Part shown: one piece after another, positions 15,651 through 25,239 of the stretch
How the letters are laid out: each line of letters opens with the position of its first letter
How positions within the stretch are numbered: position 1 is the first letter of the stretch
From: an uncultured Bacteroides sp.
Lineage (GTDB): Bacteria > Bacteroidota > Bacteroidia > Bacteroidales > Bacteroidaceae
Assembly (NCBI GenBank): GCA_900546355.1
Contig: URCM01000002.1
Span: 11,534 to 75,533, forward strand
Reading direction: 5' to 3'
Length of the DNA: 64,000 nt
Translations under genes and position numbers: made by a program
The notes under the pieces: generated by a model
Databases searched by the model: none
What the model was told of the DNA's origin: nothing
The model's input: only the letters and a program-made list of their open reading frames with translations

Positions 15651-17843
15651 ATGGCTCGGTTTCACTTTATAAAACAGCATGATGCTATGCAATGTGGAGT
15701 AGCATGCCTCCAAATGATTTGTAGGTATTATAAAAAGATATATTCCACTGATACATTGCATCAATATTGTTTTGCGACCAATGAAGGCGTATCTTTATTG
15801 GGTATCAGTGATGCTGCCAAGAAATTAGGGTTACGTACTGTTTGTGGACGTATTACTGTGAATCAGTTGAATGCCTCATCACTCCCCTGCATCCTCCACT
15901 GGAACCAGAACCATTTCGTGGTGCTCTATAAAATAAGGAGAGGGAAAACCTTCTACATCGCCGACCCGGGCAAAGGGAAAATCAGATACAGCCGGGAAGA
16001 ATTTAAACAGCATTGGGTGAGCACTTCTTCGCAAGGGGAAGAAAAAGGAGTCGCCATGTTCCTGGAACCTACCCCGGAATTTGGTAAGCTGAAAGGGGAA
16101 GAGGCGGAAGGCATACACTCGTTCCGCTTCCTAATGGGCTACCTGAAGCAATACCGCCGGTGCTTCGTGCAGATTGCCTTGGGACTGCTGGTAGGGAGCC
16201 TGCTGCAGCTTATCCTGCCTTTCCTGACGCAGGCGATAGTGGACTTGGGTATCAAGCACCAAGATATTAAGTTGATTTGGCTGATACTGCTGGGCGAACT
16301 GATGATTGTCATCGGACGTACGTCTACCGACTTCATCCGCCGCTGGCTGCTATTGCATATCTCTATGCGCATCAACATCTCGTTGGTGAGCGACTTCTTC
16401 ATCAAGCTGCTGAAACTGCCCATGTCGTTCTTCGACACGAAACTGATGGGCGACCTGCTGCAACGCATGGGCGACCACAGCCGGGTGCAGTCGTTCCTGA
16501 CTAACCAGACGCTGGGCGTGATGTTCACCACGTTGAGCTTCCTGATATTCGGTGTCATCCTGGCGTATTACAACCTGTCGATATTCACGGTGTTCCTTGC
16601 CGGAAGTGCCCTTTACGGAATATGGATAGCTACCTTCCTGCAACGGCGCAAGGTATTGGATTACGAACTCTTCGAGAAGCAGGCCATCAACCAGAACAAG
16701 ACGTACCAGTTCATCACCTCCATGCAGGAAATCAAGCTACAAGATTGCGAGCAACGCAGGCGTTGGGAATGGGAAGACGTGCAGGCAGACCTCTTCGGGG
16801 TGCAGATGAAAGCCCTGAAGCTGCAACAGACACAGGAGGCGGGAAGCATCTTCATCAACGAGGTGAAGAACATCGTGATTACCGTATTGGCTGCCACCGC
16901 CGTCATCCACGGGCAGATGACGCTGGGCATGATGCTGGCGGTGCAATACATCATAGGGCAGCTGAACTCGCCCGTAGAGCAGCTGATGGGTTTCATCTAT
17001 TCGCTGCAGGACGTGAAGATATCCTTGGAGCGCATCAACGAGGTGCACAGGGCGAAGAACGAGGAAAGCGGAAAGGACTCAAGGGAAGGATTCCCTTCGG
17101 AAGACCGCTCTATCGGGATAGAAGGCATCGGTTTCAAGTACGACCCTCATGCCCTGCGGAACACATTGGAAGGCATTTCTTTCCGCATCCCTGCCGGAAA
17201 GGTGACGGCCATCGTGGGGGCTTCGGGCAGCGGGAAGACTACGTTGGTGAAACTGATGTTAGGCTATTACCCCGTGATGAAGGGACAGATTACGATAGGC
17301 GGAGAGGACATCAACGGCTATAACCTGAAATGGTGGCGCAGGCAATGCGGCGTGGTGATGCAGGACGGGGTCATCTTTTCGGAATCCATCGCACGGAACA
17401 TCGCGGTGGACGATGGGGAAGTGGACCTTGACAGGTTGGAACAAGCCGCACGCATTGCCAACATACACGATTACGTGATGAGCCTTCCATTGAAGTATAA
17501 CACCCTGATAGGGCGCGACGGCGTAGGGCTGAGCCAAGGGCAGAAGCAGCGCATCCTGATAGCAAGGGCGGTGTACAAGAATCCCTCGTTCATCTTTCTG
17601 GACGAAGCCACCAATGCACTGGACGCGAAAAACGAAAGGGCTATCGTGGAAAACCTGAATGAGTTTTATCAAGGACGTACAGTCATTGTTGTCGCCCACC
17701 GGCTTTCTACCGTAAAGAACGCCGACCAGATTGTAGTGCTGGACAATGGCAAAGTGGTGGAGACAGGAAACCATGCCTCGCTGATAGAAAAGCAAGGAGC
17801 TTATTATAACCTGGTGAAGAACCAGTTGGAGTTAGGAAATTGA
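15651..17843 (+). CDS. peptidase domain-containing ABC transporter (C39, PCAT)
   Basis: 730 residues in three parts. The N-terminal C39 peptidase has Gln9, catalytic Cys15 (MQCGVACL), His88 (NQNHFVVLY) and Asp105 (IADPG), so the triad is intact. A six-helix transmembrane domain spans about 155-440. The nucleotide-binding domain has Walker A GASGSGKTT (about 523-531), signature LSQGQKQR (about 627-634), Walker B FIFLDEA (about 648-654) and the H-loop VVAHR. Such transporters cut double-glycine leaders and export the core peptide. The substrate is most likely the peptide at 13048. It is followed after 16 bases by the truncated HlyD gene. Confidence 0.93.
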   Translation: MARFHFIKQHDAMQCGVACLQMICRYYKKIYSTDTLHQYCFATNEGVSLLGISDAAKKLGLRTVCGRITVNQLNASSLPCILHWNQNHFVVLYKIRRGKTFYIADPGKGKIRYSREEFKQHWVSTSSQGEEKGVAMFLEPTPEFGKLKGEEAEGIHSFRFLMGYLKQYRRCFVQIALGLLVGSLLQLILPFLTQAIVDLGIKHQDIKLIWLILLGELMIVIGRTSTDFIRRWLLLHISMRINISLVSDFFIKLLKLPMSFFDTKLMGDLLQRMGDHSRVQSFLTNQTLGVMFTTLSFLIFGVILAYYNLSIFTVFLAGSALYGIWIATFLQRRKVLDYELFEKQAINQNKTYQFITSMQEIKLQDCEQRRRWEWEDVQADLFGVQMKALKLQQTQEAGSIFINEVKNIVITVLAATAVIHGQMTLGMMLAVQYIIGQLNSPVEQLMGFIYSLQDVKISLERINEVHRAKNEESGKDSREGFPSEDRSIGIEGIGFKYDPHALRNTLEGISFRIPAGKVTAIVGASGSGKTTLVKLMLGYYPVMKGQITIGGEDINGYNLKWWRRQCGVVMQDGVIFSESIARNIAVDDGEVDLDRLEQAARIANIHDYVMSLPLKYNTLIGRDGVGLSQGQKQRILIARAVYKNPSFIFLDEATNALDAKNERAIVENLNEFYQGRTVIVVAHRLSTVKNADQIVVLDNGKVVETGNHASLIEKQGAYYNLVKNQLELGN

Positions 17844-17859
17844 AAATAGCAAGTAGAGA

Positions 17860-18057
17860 ATGAACCAGGATTTAGACAAACGGATTGAGCTTCGTTCGGA
17901 AAAGGTACGCCGCATTGTGGGCACCATTCCTGCGGCATTGGTACGGTGGAACATCATCGTGCTGCTTGTCATCGTATGCACGCTGCTCGGGATTGTATGC
18001 GCCGTGCCTTATCCTTACGGAGAAGGGGAAAGCATCCTACGGCATATACTCGGTTGA
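17860..18057 (+). pseudogene. HlyD-like adaptor, truncated
   Basis: Only 65 residues remain: an N-terminal cytoplasmic stretch typical of Bacteroides HlyD adaptors (KRIELRSEKVRRIVGTIP) and one transmembrane helix (WNIIVLLVIVCTLLGIVC), then PYPYGEGESILRHILG and a stop. Complete adaptors have about 400 residues with coiled-coil and barrel domains bridging the periplasm; these are absent. The final segment could be the original C-terminal end joined by an internal in-frame deletion, but I cannot prove this. Without the adaptor, export through the usual tripartite path should fail unless another HlyD substitutes. Confidence 0.75.
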
Positions 18058-18144
18058 CTATAAACCATTTTTATCATCAATTTACCTACCGCAGAAGATA
18101 CAGGGACTTTAGATGCCTTTGTGTCTTTTGCGATAAGTAAAGCA

Positions 18145-18627
18145 TCAACGTTCGTAATCGACAAAACTATAAGCGTATGCATGTTTTTCGTCGGCCGGAT
18201 GGCTTTCCCGTATGGTTTCTTTCCATATTTCTCTGTCAATTTCGGGAAAGAATACATCCGCTTCTTTTGTTGCATCTTCAATTTCGGTCAGGCAAAGCCG
18301 GTCGGCGATAGCCAGGGCTTCGGCATACAGGCCGGCTCCACCTATGATATAGATACCTTCTTCTTTGTCGCAATGCGCCAGGGCTTCTTCCAGCGAGTGA
18401 AAGCATTCGGCACCCGGAAAGTGGTGTTCCCCTTTACTTAATACGATGTTTCTCCGGTTGGGCAATGCTCCTTTCGGAAACGATTCGAAAGTCTTTCGTC
18501 CCATAATGATGGTATGCCCCGTGGTCAGTGCCTTAAAGCGTTTCAGGTCATTGGGCAACCAATAAAGTAATTTGTTCTCGAAACCGAGTCCACGATTCCG
18601 GTTGATAGCGGCGATGATAGTAATCAT
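18145..18627 (-). CDS. folA: dihydrofolate reductase
   Basis: A 160-residue enzyme reducing dihydrofolate to tetrahydrofolate with NADPH. The start MITIIAAINRNRGLGFENKL is chosen over an in-frame codon 20 residues upstream that overlaps thyA. Visible motifs are WLPNDLKRFK (substrate site), MGRKTFES (NADPH adenine site) and YIIGGAGLYAEAL. The gene lies 19 bases downstream of thyA, the classic folate-cycle pairing: ThyA produces the dihydrofolate that FolA recycles. Confidence 0.96.
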   Translation of the reverse strand: MITIIAAINRNRGLGFENKLLYWLPNDLKRFKALTTGHTIIMGRKTFESFPKGALPNRRNIVLSKGEHHFPGAECFHSLEEALAHCDKEEGIYIIGGAGLYAEALAIADRLCLTEIEDATKEADVFFPEIDREIWKETIRESHPADEKHAYAYSFVDYER

Positions 18628-18646
18628 GTTTTCGGAGGTTAGAGGT

Positions 18647-19438
18647 TTATACGGATACTTTTCCCGCGATATGTGGCCACGGGTCATAACCAGTCAGTTC
18701 GAAGTCCTCGTATTTAAAGTCGAACATATTTTTGATGTCCGGGTTCAGGTGCATTTGAGGAAGTGGGCGAGGCTCACGGGTCAGTTGCAGGTCTACTTGT
18801 TCCAGGTGGTTCAGGTAAATATGCGCGTCGCCCAGCGTATGGATGAACTCGCCGGCTTCCAGTCCCGTCACTTGCGCCACCATTTGGAGCAGGAGGGCAT
18901 ACGAAGCGATGTTGAACGGTACGCCCAGGAAACAATCGGCACTACGCTGGTACATTTGCAGGCTCAGCCGTCCGTTTGCCACATAGAACTGGAAGAACAT
19001 GTGGCAAGGCGGCAGGTTCATGTTTTTCAAGTCTGCCACGTTCCATGCGTTGACAATAATCCTCCGCGAATCGGGATTGTGCTTGATGGTCTCTACGGCT
19101 TCCGCTATTTGGTCAATGAACCCTCCTTCATAATCGGGCCACGAGCGCCATTGGTATCCGTAGATGTGTCCTAAGTTTCCGTCCGCATCCGCCCATTCGT
19201 TCCAGATGCGCACGCCGTTTTCTTGCAGGTAATGCACGTTGGTATCTCCGCTCAACATCCAAAGCAGTTCGTGGATGATAGACTTGAGATGCAGTTTCTT
19301 GGTAGTTACCAGCGGAAATCCGTCCGCGAGGTCGAAGCGCATCTGGTGTCCGAAGATACTGACGGTTCCTGTTCCCGTACGGTCATGTTTCTGTATGCCT
19401 TCGGTGCGGATGCGTCTGAGTAGGTCTAAATATTGTTT
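18647..19438 (-). CDS. thyA: thymidylate synthase
   Basis: A 263-residue enzyme that methylates dUMP to dTMP using methylene-tetrahydrofolate. The start [11 protein letters not shown] is preferred to an ATG 11 codons upstream. Key motifs: DRTGTGT near residue 20, the catalytic Cys145 in [29 protein letters not shown], and HIYLNHLEQ. It is the first gene of the thyA-folA unit; the 550-base region upstream holds no other gene. Confidence 0.97.
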   Translation of the reverse strand, partial: KQYLDLLRRIRTEGIQKHDRTGTGTVSIFGHQMRFDLADGFPLVTTKKLHLKSIIHELLWMLSGDTNVHYLQENGVRIWNEWADADGNLGHIYGYQWRSWPDYEGGFIDQIAEAVETIKHNPDSRRIIVNAWNVADLKNMNLPPCHMFFQFYVANGRLSLQMYQRSADCFLGVPFNIASYALLLQMVAQVTGLEAGEFIHTLGDAHIYLNHLEQVDLQLTREPRPLPQMHLNPDIKNMFDFKYEDFELTGYDPWPHIAGKVSV

Positions 19439-19950
19439 CATGCTTGTCGTGTTTGCTTGATTTTCGGGCAAAGGTAATCAGATTCGGGCGAATGCGCAAA
19501 CATTCTTTTTCAAAGATAAGAATGGATGCCGAGATTTGCCCAATAACTGCTGTTTGAAATGCAGTAGTCTTACTTTGCCGTTTCATATATCTTCGTAAGC
19601 CGGAGCAGATATCTCCGATGGCTGATGCAGTTATATTACTTTGAGTTCGACATAAGCGCTAGAACCATTTGTGCAGGGAAAATATATGATTGAAGACAGA
19701 ATTATAAACATCGGAATAAATCATAACCGTATGGGCGATGTGGGAATTAAGATCATCCTAATTCTGTTCCATTCAGGAGGTCTCAGATGTTTTTCATGCG
19801 GACGGATTAGTAAATGACAGACATTCATACCCTGTAATTCTGTGTGGATAAATGAAATTGTTTTTTCATGGAATTTTAATAAAAGAGGGAAAAGGAAGCG
19901 TTGCAGATGAAAAATTTAGAGGTCTATTGCAAAGGAATGAAACAAATCCT
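19439..19950. other. intergenic region between thyA and the sigma-factor gene
   Basis: About 510 bases with no supported gene. It carries the divergent promoters of thyA and the sigma gene. An open stretch of 43 codons at 19686-19817 has no recognisable features. No clear repeat of the dispersed family was seen here. Confidence 0.5.
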
Positions 19951-19958
19951 TAAATTTG
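19951..19958 (+). promoter_or_regulatory. -7 promoter box of the sigma-factor gene
   Basis: TAAATTTG matches TAnnTTTG and lies 31 bases before the start codon of the ECF sigma gene. Confidence 0.6.
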
Positions 19959-19989
19959 TGGCGATGTATTTTTATGAACTATTAAGGAT

Positions 19990-20631
19990 ATGATGATACA
20001 GTTAAATCAATGGGGTGCTTATCGCTTCTCTACAGATGAGGTCCTATTAGAGGATTTGAAGCAGGATAATCATGCCGCTTTCGAGTATTTGTTCAAACGT
20101 TTTTATCCCAGGCTGTTAGGGTATGCCGTTCGTTTTGTACAAGATGAAGAAGTGGCTCGTGATATTTTGCAGGAGTGCTTTATGACCTTTTGGGAACGTA
20201 GAAGTTTATTGTCTGCTGTATCGCTCAGTTCTTTGCTTTTCTTAATGGTACGAAATGCTTGTTTGAATTACTTGAAACATGGTGCATTGGTCCGTCATAT
20301 TTCTATTGATTATTTAAACGATTTGGACGGAGAAGAAAAACTTTATTCTGCCGATTTGATGCTGAGTGCCGACGAGCCAGTATTATACGAAGACTTGAAG
20401 CGGCAAATAAACGAAGCGTTGGCACAACTTTCTCCCCGTTCGCGCGAAATATTCCTTCTTAGTCGCTTTAAAGGATTGAAGAACCGTGAGATAGCGGAAA
20501 TGCTTGGCATATCGGTTACGGCGGTAGAGAAACACATTTCTAAGTCTTTAAGATTGATTTCCGATTATCTGAAAGACAACGCTTCGCATACACATTACCT
20601 TATTATTATGTCTTTCTTGCTTTTGAAATAA
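19990..20631 (+). CDS. RNA polymerase ECF-type sigma-70 factor
   Basis: A 213-residue cytoplasmic regulator. Region 2 is seen in AAFEYLFKRFYPRLLGYA and DILQECFMTFWERR, and region 4 in LSPRSREIFLLSRFKGLKN followed by REIAEMLGISVTAVEKHI, the typical Bacteroidetes ECF layout. Such factors activate the downstream SusC/SusD genes when released by the FecR-type anti-sigma factor encoded next (gap 73 bases). A hydrophobic C-terminal tail (YLIIMSFLLL) is common in this group. Confidence 0.94.
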   Translation: MMIQLNQWGAYRFSTDEVLLEDLKQDNHAAFEYLFKRFYPRLLGYAVRFVQDEEVARDILQECFMTFWERRSLLSAVSLSSLLFLMVRNACLNYLKHGALVRHISIDYLNDLDGEEKLYSADLMLSADEPVLYEDLKRQINEALAQLSPRSREIFLLSRFKGLKNREIAEMLGISVTAVEKHISKSLRLISDYLKDNASHTHYLIIMSFLLLK

Positions 20632-20704
20632 ATTTCGTTGGAAAAAAGCCAAAGGGGTTGGGTAAGTCTCGTTTCGATTGTTCTATCTATAGAAAACAGA
20701 TTCT

Positions 20705-21703
20705 ATGGATAGACTTTCTTACATACGCGATTTGGCATTCCGCTATTTTAATGGGAAGATACCCCGTGAAGCGGAAGAAGATTTGTTCGGCTTCATTCAT
20801 GAAAGCCCGAATCATCTGGCTTTGTTCCGGAAATGGGAACGGGAGTGGCTGCATTCGGGACAGGCAGACGTTTCCGTAGAGCGGGAATGGCAGAAACTTC
20901 AGGCACGTTTGCTTGCCAAGGAAGCCATTGCTCCAATGATTCCCAAGCGGCGTTTTACGTTCAGGCGGATAGGTGCTTGGGTCGCTTCCGCCGTTATTTT
21001 GGTATGCTTGTCCATCACAGCTTCATGGTATTATTTTCATCAGGCGAATTCCTGTTTTTATTTCGTCAGCGAGGCTCCGTTGGGCGGAAAGTCGAAAGTG
21101 CTTCTCGCCGATGGTTCTTTGGTCTGGCTCAATAGCGGTTCGACATTGAAGTATTCCACGGATTTTAATGAGGAAGAGCGTATTGTCACATTGAACGGGG
21201 AAGGTTATTTCGAAGTGTCGAAAAGAAATGGTATGCCTTTTACCGTGCGTACCCAGGGGTATGACGTGGTGGTGAAAGGTACGAAGTTCAATGTGTCTGC
21301 TTATGAAGGAGACCCTTTTATTTCCACTACCTTAATCGAAGGGAGAGTTACGGTCAATTATAAAGACGAGTCGATTGACATGAATCCGGGTGAGGAGATG
21401 AAACTGATAAAGAATACCGGTGAGTTGCAACACACGTCGGTCAATGCTTTCCAGTCGAATGCGTGGATGGACAACCAGCTGGTAAACGACAACATTACTT
21501 TCCAGGACTTGATGACGAAATTATCACGTCACTTCAATGTGAAGATTGAAATAGAAGATGAAAGGCTGAAACATCAGACTTTCAGCATTTCGTTGCGGAA
21601 CGATGAAACCTTGGAGCAGATTTTTGAGGCACTGCAGAAAATCATTCCGTTTTCAGTAACATGGGATAATCATGTTTATCATATTAAATCAATTAACCAT
21701 TAA
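20705..21703 (+). CDS. FecR family anti-sigma factor
   Basis: 332 residues. A cytoplasmic N-terminal helical region is followed by a transmembrane helix (IGAWVASAVILVCLSITAS, about 87-105) and a periplasmic FecR domain with LADGSLVWLNSGSTLKY, GEGYFEVSK and VKGTKFNVSAY. It ends with a secretin/STN-like domain. It should hold the upstream sigma factor inactive until the SusC STN domain reports ligand binding. It ends 11 bases before the SusC gene. Confidence 0.94.
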   Translation: MDRLSYIRDLAFRYFNGKIPREAEEDLFGFIHESPNHLALFRKWEREWLHSGQADVSVEREWQKLQARLLAKEAIAPMIPKRRFTFRRIGAWVASAVILVCLSITASWYYFHQANSCFYFVSEAPLGGKSKVLLADGSLVWLNSGSTLKYSTDFNEEERIVTLNGEGYFEVSKRNGMPFTVRTQGYDVVVKGTKFNVSAYEGDPFISTTLIEGRVTVNYKDESIDMNPGEEMKLIKNTGELQHTSVNAFQSNAWMDNQLVNDNITFQDLMTKLSRHFNVKIEIEDERLKHQTFSISLRNDETLEQIFEALQKIIPFSVTWDNHVYHIKSINH

Positions 21704-21714
21704 ATTAAAAAATT

Positions 21715-24700
21715 ATGAACAACCGAAAAGTTTTTCTCAGGCTGTTCCTATGCCTTTCATTCGGGTGGGGTGCGTTGACGTTTGGATACGCCCAGACGGT
21801 GAGCAAGACATTTAGCAATGCTCCGTTGAAGACCGTATTGAAAGAAGTGGAAAGCCAGACAGGGTTGTCTGTTGTTTACAAGACAGACGAGGTGGATGTG
21901 AACCGGAAGGTGAATGCATCGTTTCAAAATGCTTCCTTAGAAGACGTGATGGCGCAAATCCTTGACAAAGGATTGACATGGTCTATACAGGAAAAAATGA
22001 TTGTCATTTCGAAGCAGCCGCAGGAACAGGTGCAACCAGCGGGAAAGGGACTCAATGTAAGAGGAGTGATCGTAGACGAGACCGGCATTCCCGTTATCGG
22101 TGCCAGTGTATTGGTAAGGGGAAGTTCGAACGGAAGCATTACCGATATAGACGGTAATTTCTCTATTGCCGATGTGCCTCAAGATGCGATGATAGATATT
22201 TCTTACATTGGTTACAAGACATTGACGTTCAAGGCTACAGACAAAGCGTTGGCGAATGTTGTATTGAAAGAGGATACCGAAGTATTGGAAGAAGTGGTGG
22301 TTGTAGGATATGGTACGGCGAAGAAGGCGAACTTGTCGGGTTCCGTAGCGCAGATTTCGTCCAAGGAGATAGAGCACCGCATCAGCGCCAATACGGGGTC
22401 TGCCCTGCAAGGGCTTATCCCCAACTTCAATGTGTCGTTCAGCGACGGTGCGATTAACAAGAAAGCCTCGTTCAATGTGCGTGGAGAAGGTTCTATCAAC
22501 GGAGGCGAACCGTTGGTGCTGATTGATGGTGTGGAAGGGGATATGAACTACATCAACCCGAAGGACATCGCTTCGGTTACGGTTCTGAAGGATGCTTCTT
22601 CGGCTGCCATTTACGGAGCACGCGCCGCATTTGGTGTGGTATTGGTTACGACCAAGAATCCCGAGAAAGGGAAGATACAGGTGAACTACTCCAATCATTT
22701 TGCATGGAGCAATCCGACCATTAATACCGACAATTTCATTACAGACGGGTTGGAATGGGCACGGTTGAGTGACAAGCTGAGCCTGATGGAAAACACGAGT
22801 ACCTATTTGGGCTATACTGAAGAAGACTATGCCTATATGGAAGCCCGCAAGAAAGACCCGTCGCTTCCTAGTGTGCTGATAAAGACCATAGATGGTGTAG
22901 AACGGTATGTGCATTACGGTAATACGGACTGGTGGAATTATATTTTCCGCAGCAACCAGCCTTCGATGGAACATAACCTGAACATCTCCGGAGGCTCCGA
23001 CCGCGTACGCTATTATTTGTCGGGACGCTTCTATTCGCGTGACGGTATCTACCGCATCAATCCCGACAAGATGAAAAGCTACACGTTGCGTTCGAAGGTG
23101 GATTTTCAGATATTGGACAACTTGAAATTTACCAACTCCACCAATATTTATATGAGCGATTACGATTATCCGGTGACCAACGCCCGCGATATGAGCGGAA
23201 ACAATAACGATGAAGACTGGCGGAAATACACTTACCATGCTTCGCCGTTGTATTTGCCTCACAATCCTGACGGAAGCATTATGATAAACAGTCCGTATGC
23301 ACCGGGGCGTGATATTGCCGACGGTACTTTCGCTGATTTGACTTACGGAAAGAGCCACGGAACGGATTCGGAATATGACCTGATGAATACATTCAGTATA
23401 CAATACACTCCTATTAAAGGACTGGACTTGAACGCTGATTATACATTCCGTAAGGAAAGTCCGTTCTCACGCCAGTTGCGTGTATCTACTCCTCATACGA
23501 ACCAGCCGGGTGGAGAGGGAGTGACCGACTATAAGCCCAATACAGAATTGTACAAGGAAAGACACTGGCATTCGCAATATCAGGCTATCAATGCATTTGC
23601 TACTTATAGCCATACCTTCAATGATAAGCATAACTTGAAAGCAATGGTCGGGTTTAATCAGGAGTGGAGACACTGGGAGCGTACGGTAGCTATGCGCAGC
23701 GGACCCATTTCGGAGGATTTAGGTTCATTTAATTTGGCGACCGGCGAGAATATCGAGCTGCTGGGTTCGAAAGCAGAATGGGCCATCCGTGCCGCTTTCT
23801 ATCGGTTCAATTACGATTATAAAGGGAAGTATTTGATTGAGTTCAACGGACGTTTCGATTTGTCGTCCAAGTTTCCTCATGATAATCGTCTGGGTATATT
23901 CCCTTCAGGTTCAGTAGCTTGGAGAGTAAGCGAAGAGAAGTTCTTCGAACCTTTGCGTTCGTGGATGGACAATCTGAAACTGCGTTTGTCATTTGGTACA
24001 TTGGGCAACCAGAATGTAGGCGAGTACGATTATATCGCTAAAATGAAAGTGAGCCAAGGAAATTATATTGTAAATGGGGCAAACTTGAGTTACTTGAGTA
24101 CTCCCGATGCTATCTCTTCTAATTTTACTTGGGAAAAATCCCAAACCATTAATGCCGGTATTGACCTGTCTTTCTTCAACAGCCGTCTTTCGGCTTCGTT
24201 CGACTGGTATCAGCGTGACACACGCGATATGTTGACGCAAGGCAAGGAGCTTCCTGCCGTGTTCGGTACGGAAGAACCGCAAGAAAATGCAGCCGACTTG
24301 CGTACCAGAGGTTTTGAGTTGTCGGTAAACTGGAGAGACCGCTTTACCTTATGGGATGCTCCTTTCGAATATAATATCGGGGTAAACCTTGCAGATAACC
24401 GTACGGTTATTACCCGGTTCGACAATCCGAGCGGGAACATTGATGATTTCTATGTAGGAAAAGAACTGGGAGAAGTATGGGGATATACGATTGAAGGTTT
24501 CTTCCAGACCGATGACGAATATCTGACTCATGCCGACCAGCTGCTGGTGAACCAGCGCATACGCAACTATTATCTGGTAAACCATCCTGTAGCGGGCGAC
24601 TTGAAGTTCAAGGACATTGATGAAGACGGTTCAATCACTCCGGGAAAACAGACATTGAGCGATCACGGCGATTTGCGTCGGATTGGAAATACCACACCAA

Positions 24701-25227
24701 GATATTCCTTGGGCGTTAATTTAGGGTTCAATTATCGGGGCATCGATTTCTCCGCATTCTTCCAGGGTGTATTAAAACAAGACTGGTGGCCGGGCGATGA
24801 TAACGGTTATTTCTGGGGACCTTTCACCCGACAATACCTGAACTTCTATCCGAAAAGCATCGAATCCATGTCGTGGACACCGGATAATCCGGATGCCTAT
24901 TTCCCGCGTCTGGCTGTTTATGCAGCTAATGAAGGTGGCGATTACGAAGGCTCACAATTAAGAGTTGTTTCGGATAAATATCTTCAGAATGCAGCATACG
25001 TGCGTTTGAAAAACATTACTCTTGGATATACCTTGCCCGAACGGATTTGCCAGAAGCTGAAGATTATCAGAAGCATCCGCATGTATGTGTCCGGCGAGAA
25101 TATCCTGACATTCTCTCCGCTGTACAAGAATAATCCAGACCGTACTGTTGACCCTGAACAATTGGGTAATGGCAATGCTTATCCTTTCAGCAAGACATTT
25201 GCCTTTGGTTTTGACATTAAATTCTAA
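21715..25227 (+). CDS. SusC/RagA family TonB-linked outer-membrane transporter
   Basis: 1170 residues. Signal peptide to about residue 26 (FGYAQ), an STN signalling domain (about 28-100, VLKEVESQTGLSVVYK), a carboxypeptidase-regulatory domain (about 110-195, VIVDETGIPVIGASVLV), a plug with EEVVVVGYGT and the SusC motif NPKDIASVTVLKDASSAAIY, and a 22-strand barrel. The STN domain fits trans-envelope signalling to FecR and the sigma factor. The ligand is unknown; the downstream enzymes suggest a phosphodiester rather than a glycan. Confidence 0.95.
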   Translation: MNNRKVFLRLFLCLSFGWGALTFGYAQTVSKTFSNAPLKTVLKEVESQTGLSVVYKTDEVDVNRKVNASFQNASLEDVMAQILDKGLTWSIQEKMIVISKQPQEQVQPAGKGLNVRGVIVDETGIPVIGASVLVRGSSNGSITDIDGNFSIADVPQDAMIDISYIGYKTLTFKATDKALANVVLKEDTEVLEEVVVVGYGTAKKANLSGSVAQISSKEIEHRISANTGSALQGLIPNFNVSFSDGAINKKASFNVRGEGSINGGEPLVLIDGVEGDMNYINPKDIASVTVLKDASSAAIYGARAAFGVVLVTTKNPEKGKIQVNYSNHFAWSNPTINTDNFITDGLEWARLSDKLSLMENTSTYLGYTEEDYAYMEARKKDPSLPSVLIKTIDGVERYVHYGNTDWWNYIFRSNQPSMEHNLNISGGSDRVRYYLSGRFYSRDGIYRINPDKMKSYTLRSKVDFQILDNLKFTNSTNIYMSDYDYPVTNARDMSGNNNDEDWRKYTYHASPLYLPHNPDGSIMINSPYAPGRDIADGTFADLTYGKSHGTDSEYDLMNTFSIQYTPIKGLDLNADYTFRKESPFSRQLRVSTPHTNQPGGEGVTDYKPNTELYKERHWHSQYQAINAFATYSHTFNDKHNLKAMVGFNQEWRHWERTVAMRSGPISEDLGSFNLATGENIELLGSKAEWAIRAAFYRFNYDYKGKYLIEFNGRFDLSSKFPHDNRLGIFPSGSVAWRVSEEKFFEPLRSWMDNLKLRLSFGTLGNQNVGEYDYIAKMKVSQGNYIVNGANLSYLSTPDAISSNFTWEKSQTINAGIDLSFFNSRLSASFDWYQRDTRDMLTQGKELPAVFGTEEPQENAADLRTRGFELSVNWRDRFTLWDAPFEYNIGVNLADNRTVITRFDNPSGNIDDFYVGKELGEVWGYTIEGFFQTDDEYLTHADQLLVNQRIRNYYLVNHPVAGDLKFKDIDEDGSITPGKQTLSDHGDLRRIGNTTPRYSLGVNLGFNYRGIDFSAFFQGVLKQDWWPGDDNGYFWGPFTRQYLNFYPKSIESMSWTPDNPDAYFPRLAVYAANEGGDYEGSQLRVVSDKYLQNAAYVRLKNITLGYTLPERICQKLKIIRSIRMYVSGENILTFSPLYKNNPDRTVDPEQLGNGNAYPFSKTFAFGFDIKF

Positions 25228-25239
25228 AGAATATCAGTT

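Noticed and set aside
19686-19817. 43-codon open frame upstream of the sigma gene
   Set aside because: It has no promoter box at the right place, no recognisable motif and no downstream partner. Chance is sufficient.
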